A stretch of 64,000 nt of DNA from Mycolicibacterium sp. CBMA 226. Lineage in GTDB: Bacteria > Actinomycetota > Actinomycetes > Mycobacteriales > Mycobacteriaceae. The stretch lies in contig NZ_VTGY01000020.1 of the NCBI RefSeq assembly GCF_009729075.1, positions 310,001 through 374,000 of the forward strand, read 5' to 3'. The translations under genes were made by a program, and so were the position numbers. Below the pieces are notes generated by a model. It worked only from the letters and a program-made list of their open reading frames with translations. It searched no databases and was not told the DNA's origin. Every line of letters starts with the position of its first letter. Positions within the stretch are counted from its first letter, which is position 1. Shown here piece by piece: positions 1 through 8,129 of the stretch.

Positions 1-315
1 CAAAGGGAATTCGACTTACCGGCGGGTGTCGTCTCCGGCGGCGCGGTGATCGGCTACGGCAGTGACGGGGTGCCCGCGCTGCGCGCCGTCGCCCAGCAGA
101 TGGGGGTGCCCTATGTGCAGCGTGCCGAGGCCGGCATTCCCGCCGATGCGCTCGCCGACGTCGCCGGGCCGGTCCAGCAACCGGCCGGTCCAGCCGACAC
201 GGGGACCGAGCTCTACTGGGCACTGTCCGGATTCGCCGCCGTTCTCCTTCTCGTCGAACTGTTTCTGACGTTGCGCGACGCGGCTCGTTCCCGACTGGAT
301 CGGGTGCGGTTGTGA
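1..315 (+). CDS. C-terminal part of a membrane-anchored protein (truncated by window start)
   Basis: An open frame runs from base 1 to a TGA at 313-315, so the true start lies outside the window. The visible 104 residues end with a hydrophobic segment (YWALSGFAAVLLLVELFL) and a short basic tail (RDAARSRLDRVRL), which fits a C-terminal membrane anchor on a larger extracytoplasmic domain. The 3' end overlaps the next gene (GTG at 312), indicating translational coupling. A VWA- or BatA-like membrane protein is possible from the layout, but nothing visible proves it. Confidence 0.6.
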   Translation, partial: QREFDLPAGVVSGGAVIGYGSDGVPALRAVAQQMGVPYVQRAEAGIPADALADVAGPVQQPAGPADTGTELYWALSGFAAVLLLVELFLTLRDAARSRLDRVRL

Positions 316-1010
316 ACGCCGACCGCGCAAGGCAGCGTCGCCGACTGTTGCTCTGGTCCGCACCGATGGTGATGGTCCTGCTGATCGTCGCCGCCAAACT
401 CGCATCCGTGGCGGTAGTCGGCGAGTCGGTGGTCACCGACTACGCGAACCGCGACACGGCGGCACTGTCCGACGACGTCGCAATCCTGCACCTGCTCAAC
501 GTGATCGAGCCCGCCAGAACGTCATACGCCGACGGCGCCCTCGCGGTGCTCCGGAAACGGCTACCCGACGCCGAACGGGAATTGGGTGATGCGCTGGCTC
601 GCACCGCGTCCGCGGAGTCGTGCCCGGTGCGAGTCGATCTGGAGCTGGTCCGGGAAACCCTCGGCGACCAAGCCGCCGCATCGGCCGACCATGACACGGC
701 CGTCCGGAAGTACAGCGCCGCCAAGGACATCGTCACCCGTGCGCCCGCCAACTGCTTCATGGGCAACACCGACGCTGACGCCCGCCGGCGCGTCGTCCGC
801 GCCGAGACACTGGCGCGGCTGGAGGCCAAGCTCGCGACCATGAGTCGGCAGCAGGCCGCGCCGCCGCCACCCCCGCCGGAGGGCGCACCACCGGCGCCGC
901 CACCGCCGTCGGGGAGCGCCACGTCCACGGCTCCGCCAACCCTCCCACCACCGGATAGAAGCGATCCACTGCACGGGCTGCAACAAATCTTGCGAGACGG
1001 CACGCAGTGA
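312..1010 (+). CDS. Single-pass membrane protein with proline-rich C-terminus
   Basis: This 232-residue protein starts with GTG at 312, overlapping the preceding stop. Residues about 12-35 form one membrane helix (LLLWSAPMVMVLLIVAAKLASVAVV). A helical extracytoplasmic region of about 130 residues follows, with two Cys (in ESCPV and ANCFM) that could pair, then a Pro/Ser/Thr-rich tail with runs of six prolines. I do not recognise a domain. The overlap suggests it works with the upstream membrane protein. No catalytic motif is visible. Confidence 0.6.
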   Translation: MNADRARQRRRLLLWSAPMVMVLLIVAAKLASVAVVGESVVTDYANRDTAALSDDVAILHLLNVIEPARTSYADGALAVLRKRLPDAERELGDALARTASAESCPVRVDLELVRETLGDQAAASADHDTAVRKYSAAKDIVTRAPANCFMGNTDADARRRVVRAETLARLEAKLATMSRQQAAPPPPPPEGAPPAPPPPSGSATSTAPPTLPPPDRSDPLHGLQQILRDGTQ

Positions 1011-1073
1011 GTGCAGTGCCTGTCGCGCACTGCGACAGGTGTGGGGGCAAAGACCCGCGGGTATGCACCAGCG

Positions 1074-1652
1074 ATGAGTGACACCGCTCTGCTGGTCATC
1101 GACATGTTCAACGACTACCGGCACGAAGACGGCGACGAACTCGCGACGAATGTCGCCGAGATCCTCGACCCGCTGCAACGTCTGCTCAAGGCGGCCCGTT
1201 CACACCATGGTGTCGATGTCCTGTACGTCAACGACAACCATGGAGATTTCAGCGCGGGAGGCCAGGGCATCATCGAAACCGCGCTCGCGGGGCGCCATCC
1301 CGACCTGGTCCGGCCATTGGTGCCGACAGACGGCAGCACCTTTCTCACGAAGGTGCGGCACAGCGTGTTCTATGCCACCGCGCTCGACTATCTGCTGCGT
1401 CAGCTCGGCGTCAGCACGCTGATCCTTACGGGACAGGTCACCGAACAATGCATCCTCTACAGTGCGCTCGACGGGCACCTGCGGCATTACGACGTCATCG
1501 TCCCACCGGATGCGGTCGCGCACATCGACTCTCAACTCGGTGCGGCGGCGCTGAAGATGATGCAGCGGAACATGGGAGCCGAGATCGTCGAATCCACCCG
1601 GTGTCTCCCTGACCAGGACACTCTGGATCTGAACAGCTCGACGCGGAACTAA
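1074..1652 (+). CDS. Cysteine hydrolase, isochorismatase-like family
   Basis: A 192-residue cytosolic protein of the isochorismatase/nicotinamidase fold. The family triad is visible: Asp10 in LLVIDMFNDY, Lys93 in LTKVRHSVF and the nucleophile Cys126 in GQVTEQC, followed by the usual VPPDAVA segment. I chose ATG 1074 because homology begins there. The frame is open further upstream but encodes nothing family-like, and TATGCA lies 6 nt before the ATG, a possible leaderless -10. The substrate cannot be read from the sequence; nicotinamidase and isochorismatase remain alternatives. Confidence 0.85.
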   Translation: MSDTALLVIDMFNDYRHEDGDELATNVAEILDPLQRLLKAARSHHGVDVLYVNDNHGDFSAGGQGIIETALAGRHPDLVRPLVPTDGSTFLTKVRHSVFYATALDYLLRQLGVSTLILTGQVTEQCILYSALDGHLRHYDVIVPPDAVAHIDSQLGAAALKMMQRNMGAEIVESTRCLPDQDTLDLNSSTRN

Positions 1653-1688
1653 TTTACACTCCTGTCAGTACTGCAGGAGGGGGCGTCG

Positions 1689-2522
1689 ATGAAGGTCCGG
1701 GTAATCGCCGGCGTGGTGGTCGTCATCGCGGTGTACGTCACGACGATCGCGCTGTATGCGAGCACTGGACTGGGACACCCCAGCCAGATCAGTGAGCCGA
1801 CGCCGACAACAGACGGCACCACCGTGGCCATCGACCTGAACGAGGTCCATTCGGTCAAAGGCGACATGGTCGCCAACGTCACGGTGGTGCCCGGACCGGC
1901 GCTACTGGACCCACAAACCCACGGCTTGCTCGAAGACCTCAGTGTCGCAGTGCAATCCGCGGTGACACCCACCCGCCGCACCTGGACGAAAGGGATGGTG
2001 CCCGACGTCTTCCCGGTCGCCCTCATCCTGTCCGGAGACCCCGGCGGTTACCCATTCGATCGCTACCGATCAGGCCCGATCACCGTCGAATTGTTCCGCG
2101 GTGCGTCGCATGTACCGATCCGCGTCACGCCCGCGTTCTTCGATCGTGTGCCGGGCTGGATGTTCCACATTCCGGCCGACGGGAATGGCGCCATACCGGG
2201 CATCTATCGCGTCGCCGCGCAACGCTCGCCGAGCACAGCCGCGTTCGCCGCGGTGCTCGTCGGCGCACTCGTCACCATTGCCATGTTGGGTGCGGTCGTG
2301 GCCGTTCAGACCGCACGCAATCGCCGCAAATTCCAGCCGCCGATGACGACATGGTTTGCCGCAATGCTTTTCGCTGTGGTGCCACTGCGCAACGCACTGC
2401 CCGACGCGCCACCCATCGGAACATGGATCGACGTGTCGGTCGTGCTGTGGGTGATCGCGACGTTGGTGGCGTCGATGAGTCTTTACATCACCTGCTGGTG
2501 GCGACATCTCAAGCCCGAATAG
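1689..2522 (+). CDS. DUF4436-type integral membrane protein
   Basis: A 277-residue protein with an N-terminal helix (residues 4-27), an extracytoplasmic domain of about 150 residues and three further C-terminal helices (around 180-205, 215-232 and 245-268). The YPFDRY motif and this topology match DUF4436 proteins of mycobacteria, as I recall the family. A strong ribosome site (GCAGGAGGGGG) precedes the ATG. Function is unknown. It follows the cysteine hydrolase by 36 nt and may be co-transcribed. Confidence 0.65.
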   Translation: MKVRVIAGVVVVIAVYVTTIALYASTGLGHPSQISEPTPTTDGTTVAIDLNEVHSVKGDMVANVTVVPGPALLDPQTHGLLEDLSVAVQSAVTPTRRTWTKGMVPDVFPVALILSGDPGGYPFDRYRSGPITVELFRGASHVPIRVTPAFFDRVPGWMFHIPADGNGAIPGIYRVAAQRSPSTAAFAAVLVGALVTIAMLGAVVAVQTARNRRKFQPPMTTWFAAMLFAVVPLRNALPDAPPIGTWIDVSVVLWVIATLVASMSLYITCWWRHLKPE

Positions 2523-2557
2523 GGTGTACCGGGCTCGACATCGGGTACCAACTCTCT

Positions 2558-4471
2558 GTGAACACGACACCACCAGCTCCGCCGCCGCTGACGCCCATGG
2601 ACACCGTGGCCGAACTTGCCGCTCGCCTGCGCGTGGATTCGATTCGGTCCAGTACCAGTGCGGGCTCCGGTCATCCCACGTCGAGCATGTCGGCAGCGGA
2701 TCTCGTCGCCGTGCTGATCGCCCGCCATCTGCGGTACGACTGGCGCGATCCGGCCGCTGTCACCAACGATCACCTCATCTTCTCGAAAGGGCATGCCTCT
2801 CCCCTGCTGTATGCCGTCTTCGCGGCCGTCGACGCCATCACCGACGAGGAGTTGGTGACCGGTTATCGCCGGTTCGGCCAGCGGCTGCAAGGACATCCGA
2901 CGCCGGTCCTGCCCTGGGTCGACGTCGCGACAGGCTCACTCGGCCAGGGGCTGCCTGACGGCATCGGACTCGCGCTGGCCGGGAAATACCTCGATGGCCT
3001 GCCCTACCGGGTCTGGGTGCTCTGCGGTGACAGCGAGATGGCGGAAGGCTCCATGTGGGAAGCGCTCGACAAAGCCTCCTATTACAAGCTGGACAACCTG
3101 GTCGCCCTCATCGACGTCAACAGACTGGGACAGCGTGGCCCGACCGACCTCGGCTGGAACGTCGCCGCCTACGAGCGGCGTGCTCAGGCTTTCGGCGCCC
3201 GGACACTCGTCATCGACGGCCACGACCTCACCGCGATCGATGACGCGATGGCAAGCGTCGGCGCTCCCGAAGCTGTGGACCGGCCGACAGTGATCATCGC
3301 CAGAACCATCAAAGGCAAAGGCTTCTCTGAAGTGGAGGACAGCCCGGACTGGCATGGCAAACCGTTCCCAGAGGACATGGCCCAACGTGCCATCGCCGAA
3401 CTCGGCGGCCGGCGCCGACTGATCGTCCGCGGCCTCGAGCCACCGACACCGGCGCCGACAGAGGAGTGGGAAGCGGTCGAGCCCGTGGACCTGCCCAGCT
3501 ACCAACTCGGTGCGGACGTCGCGACGCGAAAGGCATACGGCGATGCTCTGGTGTCCGTAGGAAGCCGCAACCGCCACGTGGTCGCGCTCGATGGTGAAGT
3601 CGGAAACTCCACCCATGCAGGCGAATTCGCGCAGGCGTTCCCCGACCGCTACTTCGAGATGTTCATCGCCGAACAACAGATGGTGGCCGCGGCCACCGGC
3701 CTCAGCGTCCGCGGATACATCCCGTTCGCCTCTACGTTCGCCGCATTCTTGACGCGCGCCTACGACTTCATTCGGATGGGCGCGATCTCGATGGCCAACA
3801 TCAAGCTTGCCGGTTCCCATGCCGGTGTCGAAATCGGCGCAGACGGCCCGTCCCAGATGGCGCTGGAGGACATCGCCATGATGCGGGCCGTACACGACGC
3901 CGTCGTGCTGTATCCGAGTGACGCCACGAGCACCGTGCAACTCGTCGAGGCCATGGCCACGACACCGGGCATCTGCTATTTGCGAACCACGCGAGGCTCC
4001 TATCCGGTGCTGTACGACGCCACCGAGGAATTTCCCATCGGCGGAGCAAAACTGCTGCGCGGATCCGATCACGACGATGTCACATTGCTCGGCGCCGGCG
4101 TGACGGTCCATGAATGTCTCAGCGCCGCAGCCAAACTGGCCGATGAGGGCATCGTCGCTCGGGTCATCGACTGCTACTCGATCAAACCACTCGACGCTGC
4201 CACCATCGCGTCAGCGGTGAGCGCGACCGGCGGCCGCGTCGTGGTCGCCGAGGACCACCATCCCGAAGGTGGCCTCGGATCCGCGGTCCTCGATGCGCTC
4301 GCCGCGCACGGCGTTGCCGACCTTCGACTTGCCCATCTGGCCGTTCGTGGCATGCCCGGTTCGGGGACGACGGCTGAACTGCTCGCCTGGGCGGGCATCG
4401 ATGCCGACCACATCCGCGAGGCTGCGACCATGCTGATCGCCAAAGACGTCGTCGGCAGTACACCCCGTTGA
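2558..4471 (+). CDS. tkt: Transketolase, animal-type
   Basis: A thiamine-diphosphate transketolase that would move two-carbon units between sugar phosphates. The order of motifs follows the vertebrate enzyme rather than the usual bacterial one: AGSGHPTSS, FSKGHASPLLYAV, ATGSLGQGL, KLDNLVALIDVNRLGQ, EQQMVAAATG, GSHAGVEIGADGPSQMALED, and the C-terminal AEDHHPEGGLGSAV. Length from ATG 2597 is 624 residues, against about 623 for human TKT and about 700 for the main mycobacterial enzyme. GTG 2558 is chosen as the likely start (TACCAA lies 6 nt before); ATG 2597 is the alternative. The ThDP/Mg motif reads GDS instead of GDG, with Asp kept. Confidence 0.9.
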   Translation: MNTTPPAPPPLTPMDTVAELAARLRVDSIRSSTSAGSGHPTSSMSAADLVAVLIARHLRYDWRDPAAVTNDHLIFSKGHASPLLYAVFAAVDAITDEELVTGYRRFGQRLQGHPTPVLPWVDVATGSLGQGLPDGIGLALAGKYLDGLPYRVWVLCGDSEMAEGSMWEALDKASYYKLDNLVALIDVNRLGQRGPTDLGWNVAAYERRAQAFGARTLVIDGHDLTAIDDAMASVGAPEAVDRPTVIIARTIKGKGFSEVEDSPDWHGKPFPEDMAQRAIAELGGRRRLIVRGLEPPTPAPTEEWEAVEPVDLPSYQLGADVATRKAYGDALVSVGSRNRHVVALDGEVGNSTHAGEFAQAFPDRYFEMFIAEQQMVAAATGLSVRGYIPFASTFAAFLTRAYDFIRMGAISMANIKLAGSHAGVEIGADGPSQMALEDIAMMRAVHDAVVLYPSDATSTVQLVEAMATTPGICYLRTTRGSYPVLYDATEEFPIGGAKLLRGSDHDDVTLLGAGVTVHECLSAAAKLADEGIVARVIDCYSIKPLDAATIASAVSATGGRVVVAEDHHPEGGLGSAVLDALAAHGVADLRLAHLAVRGMPGSGTTAELLAWAGIDADHIREAATMLIAKDVVGSTPR

Positions 4472-4503
4472 AGAGGAGCCCGCCGGTCGGCCCGGTTGCG
4501 GCT

Positions 4504-4512
4504 TGCAACAAT
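4504..4512 (+). promoter_or_regulatory. Leaderless -10 element of the methyltransferase gene
   Basis: TGCAACAAT, read as an extended -10 (TG-n-AACAAT), stands exactly 6 nt before ATG 4519. The same nine bases with the same spacing precede the hydrolase at 35069. No Shine-Dalgarno sequence is present. Confidence 0.5.
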
Positions 4513-4518
4513 GGACGC

Positions 4519-5133
4519 ATGGTCGAGCAGAGCTTGTGGATGCAGAAGGTCGCAGCCGATCCCGGCCACTCCCAGTGGTACATCGAACGTTTCCGGGCAT
4601 TGGCCCGCGCCGGTGAAGACCTGGTCGGCGAAGCGCGCCTGATCGACGCGATGGCGGCGCGCGGCGCCCGGATACTCGACGCCGGGTGTGGTCCCGGCCG
4701 GATCGGTGGATACCTCGCCGCGGCCGGGCACGACGTGGTCGGAGTCGACGTGGACCCCGCTCTCATCGCAGCCGCCGAGGAGGATCACCCCGGACCACGC
4801 TGGCTGGTGGGCGACCTCGCCGAACTCGATCTACCGGCCCGCGGCATCACCGAGCCGTTCGACCTGATCGTGTCGGCCGGCAACGTCATGACGTTCGTCG
4901 CCCCCAGCACGCGCGTGCAGGTGCTCTCCCGGTTACGGGCCCACCTGGCCGACGACGGCCGGGTGGTCATCGGTTTCGGCGCGGGCCGCGACTACGAGTT
5001 CAGCCAGTTCTTCCAGGACGCCAGCCAAGCCGGCCTCACCCCGGATCTGCTGCTGTCCACCTGGGATCTGCGGGTGTTCACCGACAAATCCGACTTCTTG
5101 GTCGCAGTCCTCATCCCGATCCCGCCCGGGTAG
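4519..5133 (+). CDS. Class I SAM-dependent methyltransferase
   Basis: A 204-residue soluble methyltransferase. Motif I is ILDAGCGPGRIGGYLA with the acidic end of strand 2 at VVGVDVD; the motif II/III region gives LVGDLAEL and FDLIVSAGNVM. ATG 4519 is preferred over an upstream in-frame ATG (4468) because it has a leaderless promoter and the residues before it look unconserved. The acceptor substrate is not evident. The stop TAG at 5131 is embedded in the next gene's -10 element. Confidence 0.8.
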   Translation: MVEQSLWMQKVAADPGHSQWYIERFRALARAGEDLVGEARLIDAMAARGARILDAGCGPGRIGGYLAAAGHDVVGVDVDPALIAAAEEDHPGPRWLVGDLAELDLPARGITEPFDLIVSAGNVMTFVAPSTRVQVLSRLRAHLADDGRVVIGFGAGRDYEFSQFFQDASQAGLTPDLLLSTWDLRVFTDKSDFLVAVLIPIPPG

Positions 5134-5136
5134 CGT
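5131..5136 (+). promoter_or_regulatory. Leaderless -10 element of the FKBP lipoprotein gene
   Basis: TAGCGT lies 7 nt before GTG 5144 and overlaps the methyltransferase stop codon. It supports GTG 5144 over GTG 5135 as the start. Confidence 0.5.
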
Positions 5137-5143
5137 GACACCG

Positions 5144-5785
5144 GTGAACTTCTCCCGCGTGCCTTCCACCGTTGCACTGACCGCCTGCACCGCAGCACTC
5201 GCCGTCGCCCTCACCGCGTGTGGCTCCGACGACAAGCACCCGACGGCCACCACGACCCAGGCCCCGCTGGTCACCACCACGCCGAGCGCGGCCACCGCCC
5301 TGGACAACTCGTCGACCGCTGCCGCCCGTACCTGCCCGACGGCCGAGGGACAGGGTGGCTCGCCCGAGTGGACGCTCAACGGCGCCACCGGCAGCGTTGC
5401 CGTCACCGGATCCACCGACACCGCCGCGCCGGTGGTCACCGTCAAGGGTCCGTTCAGCGTGAATCAGACGCAGGTGCAGACACTGAAGGCCGGCACCGGG
5501 CCCGTCGTCCCCGAAACCGCGACGGTGTCCGTCTGCTACGCGGGCTTCAACGGCCGCGACGGATCGAAATTCGACAGCGCCTACGACCGCGGCGCCCCGG
5601 CCACCTTCTCGCTCACGCGCGTCGTTCCCGGCTTCCAGAAGGCCATCGCCGGCCAGAAGGTGGGCTCGACCGTCGCCGTTGCGATGACCTCCGCCGACGG
5701 CTACCCCGACGGCCAGCCGAGCGCAGGTATCGAAAAGGGTGACTCTCTGGTTTTCGCGATCAAGATTCTCGACGTATCGAACTGA
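5144..5785 (+). CDS. FKBP-type peptidyl-prolyl isomerase lipoprotein
   Basis: A 213-residue lipoprotein. The signal peptide ends in a lipobox (ALTAC then GSDD), then a Thr/Ala-rich linker, then an FKBP-like C-terminal domain (about residues 100-213). Family features visible are VSVCYAGFNGRDGSKFDSAYDRG, the VVPGFQKAIAGQKVGS segment and the end strand GDSLVFAIKILDV. It would assist proline isomerisation of exported proteins at the outer face of the membrane. GTG 5144 is preferred because of the leaderless -10 element; GTG 5135 only adds three residues. Confidence 0.85.
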   Translation: MNFSRVPSTVALTACTAALAVALTACGSDDKHPTATTTQAPLVTTTPSAATALDNSSTAAARTCPTAEGQGGSPEWTLNGATGSVAVTGSTDTAAPVVTVKGPFSVNQTQVQTLKAGTGPVVPETATVSVCYAGFNGRDGSKFDSAYDRGAPATFSLTRVVPGFQKAIAGQKVGSTVAVAMTSADGYPDGQPSAGIEKGDSLVFAIKILDVSN

Positions 5786-5899
5786 CCGCTGCGGCCTCAC
5801 GGCGAACCTGTTATCAAGAACATCATTCATCGTTACCGCGAAACACCGTCGAACAAAGGCGCCCGCGACCTCGATTGACGCAACAATAGATGAGTTGGA

Positions 5900-5928
5900 G
5901 TGCTGTGCTGGGGAGGGCAGCACAGCAC
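5900..5928 (+). terminator. Perfect 10-bp hairpin between FKBP and sensor lipoprotein genes
   Basis: GTGCTGTGCT (5900-5909) and AGCACAGCAC (5919-5928) pair perfectly around a 9-nt purine-rich loop. No U-tract follows, as is common for mycobacterial I-type terminators. It lies 115 nt after the FKBP stop and 35 nt before the next start, so attenuation of the downstream gene is an alternative. Confidence 0.55.
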
Positions 5929-5963
5929 GTCATTAGGTCGCCGCTGCCGCGACGGGAGGATAG

Positions 5964-6647
5964 ATGCGCAGCTCAGTCAGCACCGTCACCGTGCTCGTGG
6001 TGACTGTTCTGACCGCCGGATGCGGGAGCACGGCGGGCAAGCCCGTGCCGGTGACGACGCCGCCGATGGTGGCCCGGCCGATCGTCGAACGGGAACTCGA
6101 CGGGCTGCTGCTCAACCCCGAACAGGTGAACGCCACGATGGGGTCGGCGGCCATGACCGTGCTCAGTGCCCAGGCCACCATGTCGGACAACAGCGGCACG
6201 ATGAAGCCGCCGGAATGCCTCGTCATCGACGGTGCGGCCGAGGCCACGGTGTACGCCAACAGTGGCTTCTGGGCCGAACGTGAGCAGAGCATGAACGACG
6301 GCGATAAGTTCACCCACTACCTGAAACAGGCCGTGGTGCTGTTTCCCACCCAGGACAAGGCGCAGGAGTTCTTCAATACCTCAGCGCAGCTGTGGCCGGC
6401 ATGCAAGCAATACATGCATACGCAGAGTCAGTCGCAGTGGACCGTGGGCCCGATGACCAACGCGCACGACAGCCTCAGCGTGGTCTCCACAGAGCAAGAC
6501 GCGGCCGCACCCGGGTGGGCGTGCGGCCGCGCCTTGGCACACAAGAACAACGTCATCATCGACATCAACACGTGCAGTCCCAATCCGGCGGACACGGCGG
6601 TTCAGATCGCCAACCAGATCGGCTCCAACGTCGCGGCGCGATGGTGA
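5964..6647 (+). CDS. Sensor-domain lipoprotein, PknH-like extracellular domain
   Basis: A 227-residue lipoprotein with signal peptide and lipobox (VLTAGC then GS). The rest matches the extracellular sensor domain found at the C-terminus of the Ser/Thr kinase PknH and in stand-alone lipoproteins such as LppH: LLNPEQVNATMG, the Cys in PPECLVIDG, the WPACKQY segment, GWACGRAL, and NTCSPNPAD. Four Cys fit two disulfides. It would sit on the outer leaflet; its ligand is unknown. GGGAGG precedes the ATG. Confidence 0.8.
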   Translation: MRSSVSTVTVLVVTVLTAGCGSTAGKPVPVTTPPMVARPIVERELDGLLLNPEQVNATMGSAAMTVLSAQATMSDNSGTMKPPECLVIDGAAEATVYANSGFWAEREQSMNDGDKFTHYLKQAVVLFPTQDKAQEFFNTSAQLWPACKQYMHTQSQSQWTVGPMTNAHDSLSVVSTEQDAAAPGWACGRALAHKNNVIIDINTCSPNPADTAVQIANQIGSNVAARW

Positions 6648-6656
6648 CGGCGGTGA

Positions 6657-6932
6657 TTACCCGCCGTTGGTGACCGGGTTCGACGTCAGCGGGATGAAGC
6701 CGTCGTTGATCCACACACCCCAGCGTCCACCCCAGGCCGACGTCCACACGACCGGCTGGCCATCCCAGGCCTCAGCCGGCTTCTTCGGCGCCCACGCCGG
6801 CGGCTCCTCACCCTGCCCGGGCGCCGGTGGCGGCGGCTGAGCGGCAGCCAGTGGCATACCGATGCCGAGCGCGGCCGCGGCGAGCGAACCCGCGACGGCG
6901 GCGGCAGACAAGGTCTTCTTTATCGAGGTCAT
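6657..6932 (-). CDS. Small secreted Trp/Pro-rich protein
   Basis: A 91-residue preprotein. A classical signal peptide (MTSIKK then an Ala-rich core, cleavage near PLAAAQP) leads to a short Pro-rich linker and a Trp-rich end (VVWTSAWGGRWGVW). ATG 6932 is chosen over ATG 6938 because GGGGAG is 7 nt upstream of it and only 1 nt from the other. No family was recognised. The Trp-rich end recalls the two small secreted proteins at 17 kb, without clear homology. Confidence 0.6.
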   Translation of the reverse strand: MTSIKKTLSAAAVAGSLAAAALGIGMPLAAAQPPPPAPGQGEEPPAWAPKKPAEAWDGQPVVWTSAWGGRWGVWINDGFIPLTSNPVTNGG

Positions 6933-6997
6933 GCACATGCTCCCCTGCGTCGACTGCGGCGATTACTTAGCGTATGTAATCATATTACGCCGAGGAC

Positions 6998-7597
6998 TCA
7001 GTGCGATGGGGTGGGCACGAATCCGGCAGCCGGCGGCGGTGGCGCGTCAGGACCTCCAGGAGCCGGCGTCGCCGCAGCAGAACCCGGCTTCGGGTCGTAA
7101 TACCCGGGCGGCGGCGGGCCGTTGAGTGGGTAGTAGCCGGGAGGCAGAGCCGGTCCACCGGTCTTGGGGCCGGTGTCGACAATCGGGTTCGACGATGCCG
7201 GGTCGGTCAGCGAGATGAAACCGGGCGGCAGTTTGGGGGCCGGACCAGCGCCGGCCGGAACACCGGTACCACCGTCCTCGGGCACCATCGTCAGCTCGGC
7301 GAGCGGATTTCCACTGTGGAACGTGTGCCAGAGGTCCCGGATGTACCCGAATTGGCCGGGGGTGTTGCCCGCGCCGTACTGCGGGTTCTCGATCTCGGGG
7401 ACGGTCGGAGCACCGATCGGTGGCGCGGCCACCGGGCCGCTGGATCCGCTTGCGGGCTCCACGACCGGCTGGCCAGGTGGGGGTGTCGTCGGTGTGGCAG
7501 GGTCCGCCGCGGCCGGACCGGCCGCCGCGAACGCGCCGGCAAGCAGAATGCCGCCGACGATCATCGGCGGTCGGAACCGCTGTCGCTCGGTCTTCAA
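6998..7597 (-). CDS. Secreted proline-rich protein with an IRDLW motif
   Basis: A 199-residue protein starting with TTG, with AAAGGA 8 nt upstream. The signal peptide has a basic n-region (KTERQRFR), a hydrophobic core and cleavage near PAAADP. The mature part is Pro/Gly-rich with one less repetitive core, GQFGYIRDLWHTFHSGNP, and repeats of PPGYYP/PPGYYD near the end. The YIRDLW motif is echoed by YLRDVW in the secreted protein at 48.1 kb, so the two may be distant relatives. Function unknown. Confidence 0.6.
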   Translation of the reverse strand: MKTERQRFRPPMIVGGILLAGAFAAAGPAAADPATPTTPPPGQPVVEPASGSSGPVAAPPIGAPTVPEIENPQYGAGNTPGQFGYIRDLWHTFHSGNPLAELTMVPEDGGTGVPAGAGPAPKLPPGFISLTDPASSNPIVDTGPKTGGPALPPGYYPLNGPPPPGYYDPKPGSAAATPAPGGPDAPPPPAAGFVPTPSH

Positions 7598-7661
7598 ATG
7601 CTCGTCCGTCCTTTCAACCGGCGTCCGTAACGGGTCAGGCTATCGCGTGCGCCGCACTCCG

Positions 7662-8129
7662 TCACCTTGTTCGGACCTGAAATGCCCGGTATGCCGACCG
7701 GATTTCCTCGACGCGTGCCGCACCGATCCCCCACGGCTTGTCGACCCCGACCCGCTCGTCGAGGTCCCAGAGAACACAGATTTCGTCGGGCCCGGCCACC
7801 TTTTCCCACGCGATGACCGTCCGCCGGAGTTGCTCGTGCATCGGCTCGGACACCGCACCGGCCGGCGCCCCGCCCTCGGGGTGATGGTGCAGAAACTGGC
7901 CGTAGGCCGTGTCGCAGAACGCGGAATACCTTGCGGTGCAGAGGATCAGGCCATGCCATGCCTCATCGACGGCGTGCGACGGCATACCGATCACCTGACC
8001 GTCCCGCATGGCCGCCCCACAACACCGCAACCACTGGCGCAGGCCCTCGGCCACGAGATCCCGTGGCTGCCAAGGGCAGGTCTTGAACACCGCAGGCGGC
8101 AGTTCGAGATCCGCCACCGCGGCGTTCAT
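7662..8129 (-). CDS. Conserved hypothetical protein with a His-rich VDEAWH motif
   Basis: A 155-residue soluble protein. It carries SHAVDEAWHGLILCT, YSAFCDTAYGQFLHHHPE and the motif IRSAYRAFQ. This His/Cys/Asp-rich pattern occurs in small uncharacterised actinobacterial proteins, and metal binding is plausible. ATG 8129 is chosen because it overlaps the acyltransferase stop as ATGA (4-nt coupling). A longer frame upstream lies inside the acyltransferase gene and is not supported. Confidence 0.6.
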   Translation of the reverse strand: MNAAVADLELPPAVFKTCPWQPRDLVAEGLRQWLRCCGAAMRDGQVIGMPSHAVDEAWHGLILCTARYSAFCDTAYGQFLHHHPEGGAPAGAVSEPMHEQLRRTVIAWEKVAGPDEICVLWDLDERVGVDKPWGIGAARVEEIRSAYRAFQVRTR

